Source of the DNA: Albifimbria verrucaria
Taxonomy: Eukaryota > Ascomycota > Sordariomycetes > Hypocreales > Stachybotryaceae
Direction: 5' to 3'
Length of the DNA stretch: 64,000 nucleotides
Assembly: GCA_020081605.1 (NCBI GenBank)
Contig: JAHREC010000011.1
Coordinates: forward strand, 2,418,001-2,482,000
Shown: positions 22,346 through 34,657 of the stretch, one piece after another
Layout: each line of letters starts with the position of its first letter
Numbering within the stretch: position 1 is the first letter of the stretch
Translations under genes and position numbers: made by a program
The notes under the pieces: model-generated
Told to the model about the DNA's origin: nothing
The model's input: the letters and a program-made list of their open reading frames with translations, nothing else
Database searches by the model: none

Positions 22346-24510
22346 TTAAAATGTGGATGGTATGGAGCCGGGAGGGAGCTGCGGGAGGAGGTGCATGGGT
22401 ATTCTCTCCCAGATGGGAAGACCAATCTTGGCTTCAACCATCCCCCAACGAACCTGGCCTGTTCCCGGCCCGTTTCTCTGTGGCAGGCATACAGTCGGTC
22501 GACGACATAATCTCTCATCTCCTGCGTGCAGGACGATGACATGCCCGTTGTGTATAGTGGCCAGATGATGGTAGTGCTTGATGTGGCGAGCGTCATGAAC
22601 CTTGCTGCATCGCAATCGGGTCCGCTCTGTGACTGTGTCGGATCCAGCAATGTTGGCCCCAAGACAGGGCTGGGTGGTTGCGAATCGGTTCCCGGTGACA
22701 TGGGAGGCGTCGTGAGGAGCTCGTGTGGTGATCTCTTGGCTTCCATGGCCGTAATCATGGATTCATCCTGGTTCTCCACGATGTCCCGGAAACTCACGAT
22801 GCCGAAATGCTGGGGATGCTGGCCATGACTGCCTCGCCAAGCTTTTGCTGTAGCTTGATGGCCTTGGCAAGCTGCAGCTGGTAGTGTGGTGGCAGAGCCT
22901 CGTACGGGCTCGCCAATAGTAGCTGTTCTATGATAGTCTCCTGAATGAGAATCCTAATGGTTCGCATGCCGTTCCAAGTAGTCGCCAGTCCCAGTCCCGA
23001 ATAAAGGTGACAGTAATTGCCCAGGACGCCATGGTGTGGCCGGACGAGGTAACCACGACGGTATCTCCAAACTGATGGTAGCTTCTTAACCAGCAACGCA
23101 AACGTCGTCTCCACCTGTGTCAGCTTCTGGATAATCTCCTCCAAGTTGGTCAGCCTGCCGTGTTTGATATCGTGGCGAACCTGTAACCCCTGACAGAACT
23201 GGTCGACAACTTGCCAAGTGAACCCATCATCTCTGCTTGTCATCTTTCCCAACTCGCGACGGAGGGCGACCAGAGCAGGGGCATTGGCAGATCGAGTTGA
23301 ACGCAGCTGATGAGAAGTGAATGGCAGAGCATGAGGAACATCTGGGTTCCGGCTTTAGTGGCGAACTGGCGGGGACCGCGCATACAAGCGAGAGTTGCAG
23401 CGCCATTCACATGCTCCTGCCAGGCACGCATTGTCGCCGGTGTTCGTCCAGAAACAAATTCATACGTGCCTAGAATAAGTACGGCCAGCATAGTGCTATC
23501 CTTGACGGCATCGTTAGGGTCCCTGATGGCTGAATTGGTGAGGTGAAGGGCAATTCCATAGCTTTGCCGAGCCAGGTTCATCGTCTCTGATGAGCGCGTG
23601 AGGTGTGAAAGGCCAGAGAGTCCGACAGCTGCCATGCTGGCCGTAACGCAATCGGATCGCTCAGTGCCGCGCTTGGACAAGCCCGGTGGCCTCCAAACAT
23701 CATAGATGAAGGCGTAGTTCTCGTAGCAGCTGCTGTCCTGGCTACGTAGCGAGAGAAGAAAAAGGCAGTGCCCTTTTCCTGCAAGGGTCGCGATAGGGCG
23801 TAGCGGAGGATGACGCCATTGTTCTGATACTGATACTGACGAGCGGCGTGAGAAAGGGCGTACTCATCCTCGGACTCGCTGTCGGTCTCGTCATCGGCGA
23901 GGACGCCGAAACGAGCCAACGATGCCGGGACGTCCTTGCCATGAGTGACAAGGTGAAGTTTCTTCGGGAAATCCTCGGGAAGGGAAAGGGAGGAACAGAC
24001 GACGAAGAGGATGATGAGGACGTCTGGGCCGGCGAGGATGGAGAGGGCGACGGCGGCGTAGTTAGCGCAGAGGTGGAGGCCCGAGCAGCAGCGCCGGGTC
24101 TGAGCTGTAGCTTCAAGCTCGGCTTGGCACGCCTGGAGCGACCGCGAGATTTGGCAGCCTTTTTATGACATGTTTGCTCTCATCGCGAAACATGAGATCG
24201 ACCATGTTGCGATAGCCGGGACATTTTAGCTGGCGCTTCTCGCACTGGCCGCAATGGGGCTCCTTCTGGTCGCACTAGTAGGAGAAGGCCTAGTTAGAAA
24301 CTGGAGGGGCAGAGCAAAGGCGAGGCAAGGTGAGGTGAGGCCAAACCAGGCCAGGCAAGGGGACGGAACGGAACGGGGCGAGACGAGACGAGACGAGACG
24401 GCATGAATGAAAGGTGATTTAGGGCGAAGGAGGATTGACAGCAAACGTACCCTTATCTTGCGCTCGCGACATGTGGAGCATCCTTTGGACGGTTTGCCGC
24501 AGTAAACCAT
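22346..24510 (-). CDS. Zn2Cys6 (C6) fungal transcription factor, copy A
   Basis: This is a nuclear DNA-binding regulator. Exon 1 (24510-24451, 20 codons) encodes MVYCGKPSKGCSTCRERKIR. A 176-bp phase-0 intron follows, and exon 2 starts at 24274 with CDQKEPHCGQCEKRQLKCPG, completing the six-Cys binuclear zinc cluster. Next come YRNMVDLMFRDESKHVIKKA, a Ser/Pro-rich linker, an acidic segment (DDETDSESEDEYALS) and the regulatory domain, e.g. AVGLSGLSHLTRSSETMNLA, MRAWQEHVNGAATLACMRGP, and TWQVVDQFCQGLQVRHDIKH. The probable end is GSIPSTF. Frame slips occur near 23985, 23735, 23250, 22795 and 22440. It is clearly paralogous to the gene at 57343-59336: same start, same intron position, and the same LMFRDES block. 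Target genes are unknown. Confidence 0.82.
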
Positions 24511-25117
24511 GATGGGCCATGTACGTGGCGTGGTGGTGAGTCAGGGAGACAGGAAAAGGGGCCCGTCGGCGAGATGGCAAGTCAGTCAGTACTCGAGGCC
24601 GTCCGGGCTGGATCGAGCGAGCGAGTCTGATGTCTCGTGTCTGCTCGTGTCCGAGGGCGCCGGTGGCTTGGGGAGGATACAAGACGTCAGGCTGCGGCGC
24701 GCATCATTGCCCCCACGGGGCGGGCTCCTATTAAATGGAGGAAGGAAAGGCTCTGATGATTACGGCGGGAGGCCGAGGCTTCGTCGGGGAGCAGAGTTCA
24801 GTTGATGACAGGCGCTGAAGAGTGTCGTCGAGTTGAGGGTGTGCGGGTGCGTGGTCAGTGCTCTGTGCCTTCGCGCAGCTTTGAGCTTGCAGAAGGCGCC
24901 CTTTGGTTAGCCGCGCCAGGTGTCGCGGAGCATGAGGAAGGGCTCTGCGCGGCTTTGCGATTTATTGTCGCGGGCGGGATCCAGGACGGCCAGAGATAGG
25001 ATAGGGCTGTCGGGAAAGAGAGAGGGAACAAGAGCTCTCGCCGGGTTTCGAATCGTCAGGGTGAACCCGAGATTTGGCAGGGTATTAATCACCAGCCATG
25101 CCCGGTGGTGCATAGAT

Positions 25118-25184
25118 TGCCTGGGGTGGATGGGATGGGATGGGTGGATGGATGGGTGGATGGACGGACGGACGGGAAAAAGAC
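25118..25184. repeat. GGAT/GGAC-type minisatellite
   Basis: Imperfect tandem GGATGGG, GGATGGAT and GGACGGAC units run across this interval, all G-rich on the plus strand. Confidence 0.75.
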
Positions 25185-25240
25185 GAGGAGGGGCTTTTCC
25201 CATGGAATGGTGGATCCGTGGGACGGATGGCATGGGTGGT

Positions 25241-25302
25241 GCCACAGAGAGAGAGAACGAGAGACAGAGAGGCAGAGAGGCAGAGAGAGTGAGAGAGAGC
25301 GC
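25241..25302. repeat. Homopurine GA-rich tract
   Basis: This is a nearly pure purine stretch made of GAGA and GGCAGAGA units on the plus strand. Confidence 0.75.
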
Positions 25303-25659
25303 CCTGGGGGCTTGTCGGGCCGCCTACAGGGCTGCGAGGGGCCAATGGTTAACCCCATTAGTGTTGCTGCAGCCCTGTCTGTCCGCTCTGATTGAGGGAG
25401 CGAGTGGAAAGGGGCCTACGATCCGAGGCACCCCGCGCGGGCGGGTCGTGGCGCTGCCTTTTTCTTTTCTTTTTCCCCTTGCTCTTTGACTTTGCTTTTG
25501 TTCAGGGCTTGCGTAGATGTGGATGAGAAGAGAAGAAGAAAAGGGAAAGGGAGAAAAAGAAAAAGAAATGAGAAAAAGTGACGACGTCAATCAATAGGCA
25601 GTTGCAGCTCTTCATGACCTCAAGGCACCTCACCTGACTTGGCCTGATCTGGTACCTCC

Positions 25660-25765
25660 CAAAGCTACGGCTATCGAAGTACCTGCATACCCACATACCT
25701 ACCAGGCAGGTACACACAGTCCCTACTCTACCCAGCTAGGTAGGTAGGTAAGGTAGGTACTGAGA
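25660..25765. repeat. TACCT/AGGTA motif cluster
   Basis: TACCT and its complement AGGTA occur many times in about 100 bases, including GTAGGTAGGTAAGGTAGGTAC near 25740-25760. The same motif class recurs near 35560-36330 and 52600-52840. Confidence 0.65.
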
Positions 25766-27558
25766 GGTAGTGCCTAAGGCCAGACACACATATGACAACT
25801 CGCCCACTGTAAGTCCTCAACACTGCTCACAACTCAACCGACATGCCTCCCTTCCCGTCACATCCCACCTATTATGTAGCCATCAAAGGTCGGTCAGTTC
25901 GCTTTCTGTCCCAGCTCCCTGCTTGTATGCTCCATCACCGCTCCTCTCTCTCCCATCTGTCTCGCCAAAGAGAGGGGAAGAAGGGCCTAGACTGCTTGCA
26001 AGACACGGCCCCTTGCCAACGCATATCCTGCTGCTGGGGTGCCGCGGTACGCCCTCGTTTCTCACGAAAACTACCGGTTGAATTCAAGCAAAAAGAAAAA
26101 AACCGCCAAAAAAGAGGGCTCGGAGGACTTCCGGAATAAGTTGGGGTCCCCTAGCGATGCGAGTCAAAAACCAACAAAACCGGGGGCACATGGAGATGGG
26201 CTATTCGGCTTCTCTATTGACGGAATTCTCCGTAGCCGAGCCCTATCGCTCTAGCCATCGTCCCAATATTTGATGCAAACCCGTCATGGAGGGCACCATC
26301 ACCCCAGCTTGGTGCATGTGTGTCTGCGTCTGCGTCTGCGTTCATGTTCTCCAGGACTTGGCACCCATGCAACCATATCCATGACTATGGTTCGGGAGAT
26401 GCGGTTATCATAAGCCACAACCGAGAAAAAAAGGTCGGCATGGTCCGCTCCTATTAGATCAAGGTCGGGGATGCAGGTCAGAGCCTCACACCTCCCTGGA
26501 ACAGCTAAAGGTACGAGTCCTTGTCCCAAAGCGTTTCCTTGCTGTGCGAAGAAGCGCCGTGTTGGAACCGCGATACGTCCGGAAAGACCAGGGGCCACCA
26601 CTTTATTACAAATCCTTTCCCTTCCTGTCAAAGACTTAATGGCTCGCTTCTTCGCCGTATCTTGTTTCCGCCCTTGGTCGAATAGAATACTCCCTATTCC
26701 TACTCGAGAGAGAGGGGGCAGTTAACCAGTCGGCAGGCTCCTGATGATCAACTACCAAAAGGTTAACTTCCATTTTGGATTTCGAGGCAACCAAGTGACA
26801 GACCAAAACGTTCTGGCCATGCCACTATTGAGTGGGACAAAGCCAATAGAACTTCACCGGTGAAGGCCACATGCACACGCGCTGCAGCAGCCTCGGCCCG
26901 TATAAATTCCCCAAGATCAGGATTCGTGGAGGGGCGGGCCTCGCTATCCTGCAGGACGACGAACACACAGGCCCACGCCGCCTGTCACATGGAATTCCGT
27001 ACCAACCAGCAGCAGTCATATGCATGCATTCTGCAGGTTGTCAGATCCATTGACATGGTTGCCCCTCTGTTGGGACGACACCGCAACTAGCTTATCTACA
27101 TGGCACGATGGGAATGGGCCGGACTGCGGATGGGGGTCGTGTTTTCCCCGCCTCGCTGTCCCCGCTGTCGTGCCCGTTCACTTGCCGGACGGAATATACT
27201 ACCCAACCGGGTCTGACAGCAAGCTACAAGGCGTTACCGAAATGAGACGGAGGAGCGTGTGATCGGCACTTCTGAAGAGCGAGACGAAGACAAGTGTGAG
27301 TGCTAGTCAAGTCAGGTGGATTGTATATACAACTGCATGCTATGTACGGGGTCACGGCCGTCTAGAGGCCGGAAACGAAGGTATGTGCAAATGAAAAAGA
27401 ATGCCTATATACAAGCAAGAGGAGGGCAAGAAAAAAACAGCAAAATCGATGCAACAAGCACGGCAAGTAACGACTGTAATGTTCTCCAGACGCCTGGCGG
27501 AGCCGGATCTACACCAACCTCCTCCACCGCCCTTAAGATAGGAACAGACTCTCCTTCT

Positions 27559-28678
27559 TCACAACGGCGCGCCAATGCCAATCGTCAGAACCTTGGGGTC
27601 CGGAGCGTTGACGAAGCCAGACTGGTCCACACCGTTGGACGAACCTACATCGTCGTAGGGGAATGCGTACCCGCGCCCGTTGACCGCCACCTCGTGGCAG
27701 ATCCTCGAGTAATGGTTAGTGATGGCATCCTTGTAGTAGTTCTCCACACGCTCGCCCTCCGGCTGCCGCGTATTAATCAGCAGCGTCGACCGATTGAAAG
27801 CCGCCGAGAGCCGTGCGCCGATGTTGAGCTTCTCTGGGGACGCACCCTCGTGCGAGAAGGGTCCCGAGTTACACGAGAAGATGTCCAGCGCGCTCGGCTG
27901 ACCGAACGAGCCCGCGTCCCTCGGAACGTCAGCCGCCCGTCAGCGCCAACCCGGCCCACCGCGTCACCCCAGGTGTACTGCGTGTTGACCGTCAGGTCCT
28001 CGTTGCGGTACTTGTTCCACACGGCGTCCACGTACGGCTGGAAGTAGCCCTGGAACAGGCCCGGCAGCAGCACCGCGCCCGAGTTGGGGCTCAGGGCGCG
28101 CAGCGTCGCGCCGCTGGAGGACCGGATCACCAGCCTGTCCCAGCCCTTGCCGTCGCGCCTGCCCTGCTCCACGAGGCGCTGGCTGATTGCGTCGAGGGCG
28201 CCGGCGGGAGCCCGGGAACTGACTTGACGACGCCCGAGGCGGTCTCGAGGCGCAGCGACACGGGCAGGCTGACGAAGTCGACATATGATACATTGGCGTA
28301 GAGCTCTGCCTGGTTCAACGTAAACTCGGCAAAGCCCCAGTCGAGGTTGTAATTGGGATCCGACGGGTTGGTCGCCGACGGCTCCACCAGCGAGGGGCCG
28401 GGGTTCAGCAGGAAGGTCAATGGCTTGTCCTTGCAGAACCAGATGCGCGCACCGAACATGCGCGGCACCGTCAGGACCCGTTGCTGGCCCGGCCCGCCGA
28501 CGTTGATGGCGCAGTCGGCGCCGAGGGGCTGCAGCGTACCTCCGGGCGACCCGGGGCGGTAGAGCGTGCGCCCGTCGGCCTGCATCAGCACGAGCCCGCC
28601 ATCGTCGCGGCCCGTGATGTGCGCGAACAGCGTCGGCGAGTTGGTGTTGTTCTTCAGGACGACGCTAATGGTCGCCAT
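27559..28678 (-). CDS. GH64-type beta-1,3-glucanase (thaumatin-like superfamily)
   Basis: GH64 enzymes cleave beta-1,3-glucan, releasing laminari-oligosaccharides. The start at 28678 gives MATISVVLKNNTNSPTLFAH, with no signal peptide. Domain landmarks are VPRMFGARIWFCKDKPLTFL, NPGPSLVEPSATNPSDPNYN, then LDWGFAEFTLNQAELYANVS and YVDFVSLPVSL. The Glu of AEFT and the Asp of YVDF are 16 residues apart, the spacing I recall for the catalytic pair of the Streptomyces GH64 enzyme. Later segments are FQGYFQPYVDAVWNKYRNED, ALDIFSCNSGPF, RLSAAFNRSTLLI and HYSRICHEVAVNGRGYAFPY; the end is KVLTIGIGAPL. Frame slips near 28200 and 27930 split it. It is a single-exon gene, 651 bp from the next gene (GH16), same strand. 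Confidence 0.88.
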
Positions 28679-29328
28679 GGCTGCTTGCTTTGGGCTCCGC
28701 TTGCGTAGGTATGTAGAAAAGGATGTAGCTTTGTAAGTTTGGCTGTAGATGGTTTGAATGGCTTGGTTTGTCTAGTCTCCAGTCCTGGATGACGGCTCCA
28801 TTTTATATCCTTGATTCCAGGCGCGCCCCTGTCTCCATCCACGACTCCATCGCTGTCGTCCGCCACGAGAACAAGGTCGCCGCCGTGAGTGTCTCGCACT
28901 TGATTCAATCCCCAACCGCGAAGCACCGTTTCCGATGACCGCTTAGCAAAACTCTCCGGACTTGTGATGCACCACCACAGGGCACGAGTAAGCCGTTCTC
29001 GGAGGTGTCTAGCATCTCGAGCCGACTGCACGGTATCTGGGGTTGTATCCAGGCTGTCATGATATCATCAGATGACGATGTAACCCGGTCGATCGTCACC
29101 CGACCTCGCCCTCAAGCAAGGCATATGTGGAGACCCAAGGACGCAGCAAAGCATAGACGCAGGTACAGATATGGGGACGTGGTTCACAGGGTTGCTTGAA
29201 TCTGGGGAAGTGGGAATATATCCACCATTCACCTCGCCCGAGGCCAAAATGTACAGCGTTTTACATGGCTCAGTCATTCCCAAGCACATGGTCTCATCCC
29301 GCATCAAGCGTCAGCCACCCTCGCTGGC
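28679..29328. other. Spacer between the two glucanase genes
   Basis: This is the GH64 promoter region and the GH16 3' flank. No coding sequence was recognised. Confidence 0.6.
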
Positions 29329-30520
29329 TCATTGGCCCAGCACCAGCAGCAAGGCTACGAGCGAGCCACACTGCAACATCCCCATCGACAATCTGGATGC
29401 TACGTTGCTTTCACCTTGGTCTTCACCTCCGCCGCCGCCAACCTCTGGCTTCCCTTTGCCTCCGCCGCCTCGCTGCTTATCGTCCTCGCTCTGTCCAAGG
29501 AACGTTCCCCGTCACTTGCATTCGCCGCCGTCACGTCAGGCACCACGCACACGTCGCCCTTGTCATTCGTCGCAGCGCTGCAGGCCGTGGCCCATTCTGC
29601 CCGCTTTGGAGCGTCAGACGAGTTGAAGTAAGCCTTTACGTAGCTGACCGTGAGAATCGCATCGCGAGCGGGCGGCCCGCCTGACCAGAGAGGGTTTCCG
29701 TTGCTCCAGTGCTGCAGAATGAGGTGACCTGCGCTCGAGGGGACCTCCCTGCCTTTCATCTCCGCCAATCTGAGGCTATCCGCGTAGAATACCACTTGCC
29801 CAGGGACGTAATCGAACCGGTACTCGTGAAATCCGGCTGTTGGGTCGAACGTCAGATTAACCCGCGCATATGTTCCCGTATGTTGCGCGTTGTAGCCAGC
29901 TGCCAGCGAGTCCCTTGATTGAATCACAAGGTTGATGGGGTAAATCTGCTTGTCTCGGTCGAATTCCCGGGAGAGAAACTCGATGTCGATCTCCTGCGTG
30001 TCGTTGAAGTACTGTGAACTCGCCGTCAGATACTGCACATGCTCACACGCTGCAACTACTCGCCATCTCCTACCCAAAAGAAGGCGGCACATGTACCGTT
30101 CACGTCCGTGAGCTTCATGCCTGCTCTGTAAGAGCCCCAGTGTAGGTCCAGCCGCGCCGTGTCCAGTTCTGCGCCGGAGACCGACCCTGTGCTAAGCGTA
30201 CTGCTCACGAGGAGCTCGAGGCCGCCACTGTCATGCTGCGCTTCTTGGCTTGTTGACGCCCTTGGATGCGCCCTGACGTTGTCCAATTCGAAAGATTTGC
30301 CGTACTCGCCTCTGCCTGCGTCTGCTGATACATTGAACTCCTGCCGTATCCAGTTTGCGTCTTTTGATGAATCCGCTAGTTTGGTGAAGTCGCTTTCCAA
30401 CGAGTCTGTGAACAAGTACTCTACACCAGCATGGCGAGGATCCTGTACTAGATACCCACACTTGCAATGTGCAGCAACAAGTGGAAGGATAGGCAGCCAC
30501 CGAAGCCAGTAGACAGGCAT
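29329..30520 (-). CDS. GH16 family glucanase/transglycosylase with GPI-type tail
   Basis: GH16 enzymes hydrolyse or transfer beta-1,3(4)-glucans in the cell wall. The start at 30520 gives a signal peptide, MPVYWLRWLPILPLVAAHCK. Exon 1 ends at 30074 and exon 2 starts at 30011, with a 62-bp intron. The catalytic motif EIDIEFL follows YFNDTQ, with both acidic catalytic residues present. Downstream are GFHEYRFDYVPGQVVFYADS and HLILQHWSNGNPLWSGGPPA, typical of the family. After a Gly/Lys/Glu-rich linker, the tail in another frame reads MLQCGSLVALLLVLGQ with a stop at 29329-29331: a hydrophobic end suited to a GPI signal. A one-base slip (about 29440-29500) must be bridged, otherwise the protein ends at 29400 without the tail. 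Wall remodelling is the likeliest role; this is inference. Confidence 0.86.
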
Positions 30521-32008
30521 GTTGCGGGTAATCCCTCGCCGATGGTTGCAGATGGTGTCAGTTAGCCACTCGGTGTAACCCGTTGCGAACAACTGTCTAT
30601 CAGCATCGACACACGACTTGTCTCTGAGTACCGGCAGTCTCGTGCTGTCTGTTCAAGGATTCTAGCAGAAACAATGTCGAAGCCTGGTTCAAGAAAAGAA
30701 GCATGAATGGCAAACCAAGGACATGGCTGGTGCCACCGGAGAGTTCAGCAGGTCTGGCTTGCCGTGACACACGTTGCATCCCACTATGCAAATGTGAGAT
30801 ATCTCATACTGCTCCTGCCTTTCGTGTCATGCTCTTTCATGTTAAATCATTTGAATGTAAAACAAGCAAGAACCCGGGCCAATACATCCAACTACAAGTG
30901 AGCAGCATGGGTGTCACTGACTGCATCACTCACTCCAACTATCACGGCATGCTCTCAAAGCACCAAGTTGACCTTCACCAAGCAAATGTTTATACACGTA
31001 CAAATACATTTACTTCACAGTGGTCATAATTTGCGACAGAGATGTGATGTTATTGATGCACATACGACTGGATAGTATCTATGCAAGAGGGTAAACATCC
31101 CGTCCCGCTGCTAGGGACCAGAGACTCTGTACCCTCTTGAACGAATTCCCACCCCCAACCCCGTAGTGCAGTTCCGTTCAAACCCAACGAAAAATGAGAT
31201 GAGAGAGAATTAAGAGAAAAGAGACGAAAAGCAACAACGGATCAAAAAAGCTCAAAGCCAGCAATCTGTATATGAACAAGGTATCTGGAGCGCAATAAAA
31301 TAATCGAAGCGTGAGCCAATATACTCAAGAGAAACGAAGCGTAAACCAAGGAGATGTAAGGAAAAACAAAAGAGATACTCAGAGAGTAAAGCTGCAAAGC
31401 AATTAAAAAGCACATAAGTATCAAACTAGTCAAACAGAAGTGGAAGTAAAAGGCGGGCAATCACCTGCCATGGACCAGTCGAACCCACTGCTGCAACAGA
31501 CGACGACTGTCGATGCCTTCTAGGCAACACGATCCAGTGCCCTCCTCTGGTGACCATATCTGGAGACCAGGGCGAGCAGGGTGAAAAAGGAAAACCATTG
31601 ATCCCAAAGTCCCGCACTCCGCTTCCGAATTATCTGTCCGCAACCTCTTCCCTGTACCATGCTGCAGCGTAAACGACAAAATGCAAAAGAAAACACAATT
31701 AGAGTGAGAGCACAAGCGCCTGCCCTGTCTCAGGCGCTGTGAAGGAAATAGTGACATGAGAAAGATGAGCAGAAAGGAGATCCCAAAATGTTGAATGAGC
31801 GCCATGTGCTCGAGGCCAACTCCTTCCCAAGCCATTTGCGCGCCCATCTGTAAGAAGCGGAGACACCAATTGAAAAGCAACCGATTGAGAGGTATACGCT
31901 CAAGCAACGGAAACAAAAACAAAGGAGAGAGAGAAAATCCAGTCCTCCAGGGAACACAAGGAAAGAGCAGATCAAAAAAGAAAGGGTCGTTTCGTCGTTG
32001 CCAAGATT
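30521..32008. other. Gene-free region, purine-rich
   Basis: This is the upstream region of the GH16 gene and the 3' flank of the C2H2 gene. From about 31190 to 31980 the plus strand is rich in A and G. No coding region was recognised. Confidence 0.55.
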
Positions 32009-34657
32009 TTAGTACACGCTATCCTCATCCGCTCCCTGCGAAATCATCGAAGGAGTAGAGACATTTGAGGAAGCTTCGGGGTCGTCGACATAGCCGACCA
32101 ATGCCTGCGAGTGTAGCTTGAAAGACTCGCCCGTCAGGCGCGTGATTCTGTCAATATTGTTAGCCTTCAGTCGTATCAGTGAAGATCGGCATCGTTACTT
32201 ACCCCCAAACCACGACTTCATCAAGCATCGAGCCCCAAAGTCGGGCCACGACTGAGCTCAGTTGAGACATATAAGTTTCATCCAGGTCCTTGACGAACAA
32301 CTGGCGGACCTTGTTGTACATGGCCAATTCCTCTTGCGTCGCAGGCTCTTCGTCATGTTCCAGGCGATACAGCCACAGCGAGAGGATGATCATGAGGTCC
32401 ATCGCGCAGAGCGGATGCTCCACGCTCCAGTTGGTCGGCGAAGTGCGAGCTACCCATCGAACGCCCTGAACAACGGCCGTCTCGATGCAGTTGTAGCATT
32501 CCTGGATGACCTTAATCATCTCGCTCGAGCGCTTTACGCGATCGCGAGCGTTGGACATGGCCGCGGCGACCTCGTAAGGATCGTGGTATCGAAGAGCTTC
32601 CTGAACAGTCTTCAGATCAACCTCAAGCCTAGCGCGCGCATTGCGGTACATGGCCTTGGCGTTGAAGAGCAGAGGATGCCCTTGTGAGGTGCACTTAGAG
32701 GAACAGCCACAGCCTCAGGCTCGCAAAGTTCCAAAGATTTCTCCCACGTCTCCAAGGCGAGGCGGAGCTTGTACTCGGTCACGACATCTTGGAGAGCTTC
32801 GGGACTGCGCTTGTGGTACCAGACTTCAAGGAACAAGGCATTGATCATCACGCGCGTAGCAAAGGCGCTGTATCGTAACGTCTCGCCCTGGAACAGGTTG
32901 TCATGTGCTTCCATAAAGGTGACGGCTGGCGAGCTCTTGAGGCTCTCGTGCCATGCCGCTTGATCCGCAACCTGCAGGTTCCATAGCGCTTCAGTGGAGG
33001 GCAGCTGGAGGTCCTCGAACTCGTTGAAGCTGATGGCCGGTGTGTGGTTAAAGGTGAGGGTCAGCAAGCCAAAGAAGATGTATACAGCATAGTACGTGCG
33101 GCGGCAACCCTCATCCTCGATCCATTCCGCGCGGGTAGGCGCAGCATCTCCGCGAGCTTCTTGGCGAAGCTTCAGCTCGTATCGGTTTCCGGCAACCATG
33201 TTGGCAAGTAGGCTCTTGATGGAGCAAGCCCACTCGAGACCCTTAGGGTCACCGCTCCAGCTGGCAAAAATCATGTTCAGAAGCGAGCTCTGCATAGTCC
33301 AGAGAGGGCACTTTCGGGAGCTGAAGCTCTCCTTGTTCTGGAGGAACTGGTTGACCAGCACCTTGGACCCGATGTGAAGCATGTATGCCTGGTCTTGATC
33401 AAAGGCGTACAAGGCACCGATACTCAGTACGGCTAGAAGCAGAGGTGGCGAGACCTGGGTAGGGTTAAAGGAAGCCGGGTGCAGGAAAGGCAGATGGTGG
33501 TGGAAGAGACCAAAGTACGTTGACAGGTACCTGTTGAGTGAGCCGAGACCAGGCAGGCGGAAGCCTTCAGGGATAGCATGCTCCGCATCGCTGCTGCGGA
33601 CGTTGTCAAGGATCATGTTGCGTTCATCGTCACCCATTACCTGGGGTGCCTTGAATCCAGCGTGTGCCGGATCGGACATTGGACTTTGAGGGTCGGCGCC
33701 AGAGCCGGTGAGGGAGCTGATCATTGATTGCAGGGCCGGGACAAGGCCGTTGTAGTTCTGGCCACCAATGGGCGGAAGCTGCTTGGAAGGCGGGTGCAGG
33801 GTGCTGCCAGTGCCGTTGGTATTTTGCGAGTCAAATGAACTGGACGTACTCGACGTTATCGAATGGGCCTTGGGCTCTGTGACGGACTGAGGCATGAAGC
33901 TCTCCCACTGAACCTGAGGCAGAGCAATGGCACCAGAGGGATAAGTGACAGTGGGCTCCATGATGGAGGCGCCGTGAGGCGAGTAGGCCATCGATGGGCT
34001 GTCATCGTAGGCACCCTCGTCTCCACGCATCGCGGCAGTGGCCTTGTGGTGAAGATCGGCTACAAGCATGGCAGCGGCCTCGACGTCGAAGATGCCATCG
34101 CTGCCGGACTCCATCTGCTCCAGGGTGGAGGCGTCAAGGGCGATGGAAGATTTTGAAGGGCCATTGATGGCTCGGGTCTTGGGGCCGGCACGACGTTTGC
34201 CGTCGCTGTGCAGCGGGACGCCACCGTCCTTGGCGTGGACGGTGCGGTCATGTCTGAGCAAGAGATCGCGGCGGACAAATGTGCTCCGGCACTTCATGCA
34301 TTTGAAAGGACGCTCCTTGGTGTCTGTGTGACAGTTAGCGAACAAGAATCTTGAGAATAGTAGAGCAAGGAGAGCGACGGAGAGAACGGCGAACTGTCGC
34401 TCAGGGCTGGCCGATGGCAAAGCGTGGGATGGATGGATGGATTTTCGTCTTATTCCCGAAGAACGAGGCGCAGAGGGGATGGGGATGTGATGGGGGCAAC
34501 GTACGTGATCGCTCGTGTCGGCTCCGGTGCTCACTTCTGCTAAAGGCTCGGTTGCAGAACTGGCACTTGTACTTGCGCTCCGGTGCGATGGATGTCTTTC
34601 GCGAGGAGGATGTCGAGGCCGCGGGGGCGGTAATACTGCAACACTTGCGCCAGGCAT
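32009..34657 (-). CDS. C2H2 zinc-finger transcription factor with fungal-specific TF domain
   Basis: This is a nuclear regulator with two adjacent C2H2 fingers. The start at 34657 gives MPGASVAVLPPPRP. After a slip near 34600 the first finger is YKCQFCNRAFSRSEHRSRHE, and a 181-bp intron (34504-34324) falls inside the inter-finger linker (ERS-HTKERP). The second finger is FKCMKCRSTFVRRDLLLRHD followed by RTVH. A Ser/Pro-rich linker leads to the fungal TF (middle homology) domain: STYFGLFHHHLPFLHPASF, LLAVLSIGALYAFDQDQAYM, WIEDEGCRRTYYAVYIFFGL. A slip near 32680 joins to NAKAMYRNARARLEVDLKTV. A last intron (32202-32148) precedes RLTGESFKLHSQALVGYVDD and the end ISQGADEDSVY. Targets are unknown. 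Confidence 0.9.

Larger units (their letters stand above)
24511..27558. other. 3-kb gene-free, low-complexity region
   Basis: This stretch separates the start of the Zn2Cys6 gene A from the 3' end of the GH64 gene. It holds GGAT/GGAC-type and GA-rich simple repeats (25118-25302), a TACCT cluster (about 25660-25765), and a run of TGCGTC units near 26320-26340. Several frames of 60-110 codons exist, but none shows a recognisable domain, signal peptide or splice structure. Confidence 0.5.

Noticed and set aside
25030..25060. tRNA-like T-arm sequence (GGTTTCGAATC)
   Set aside because: No matching acceptor stem or anticodon arm could be folded around it.
25118..25302. CRISPR array
   Set aside because: The repeats are short tandem units with no spacers, and the genome is fungal.
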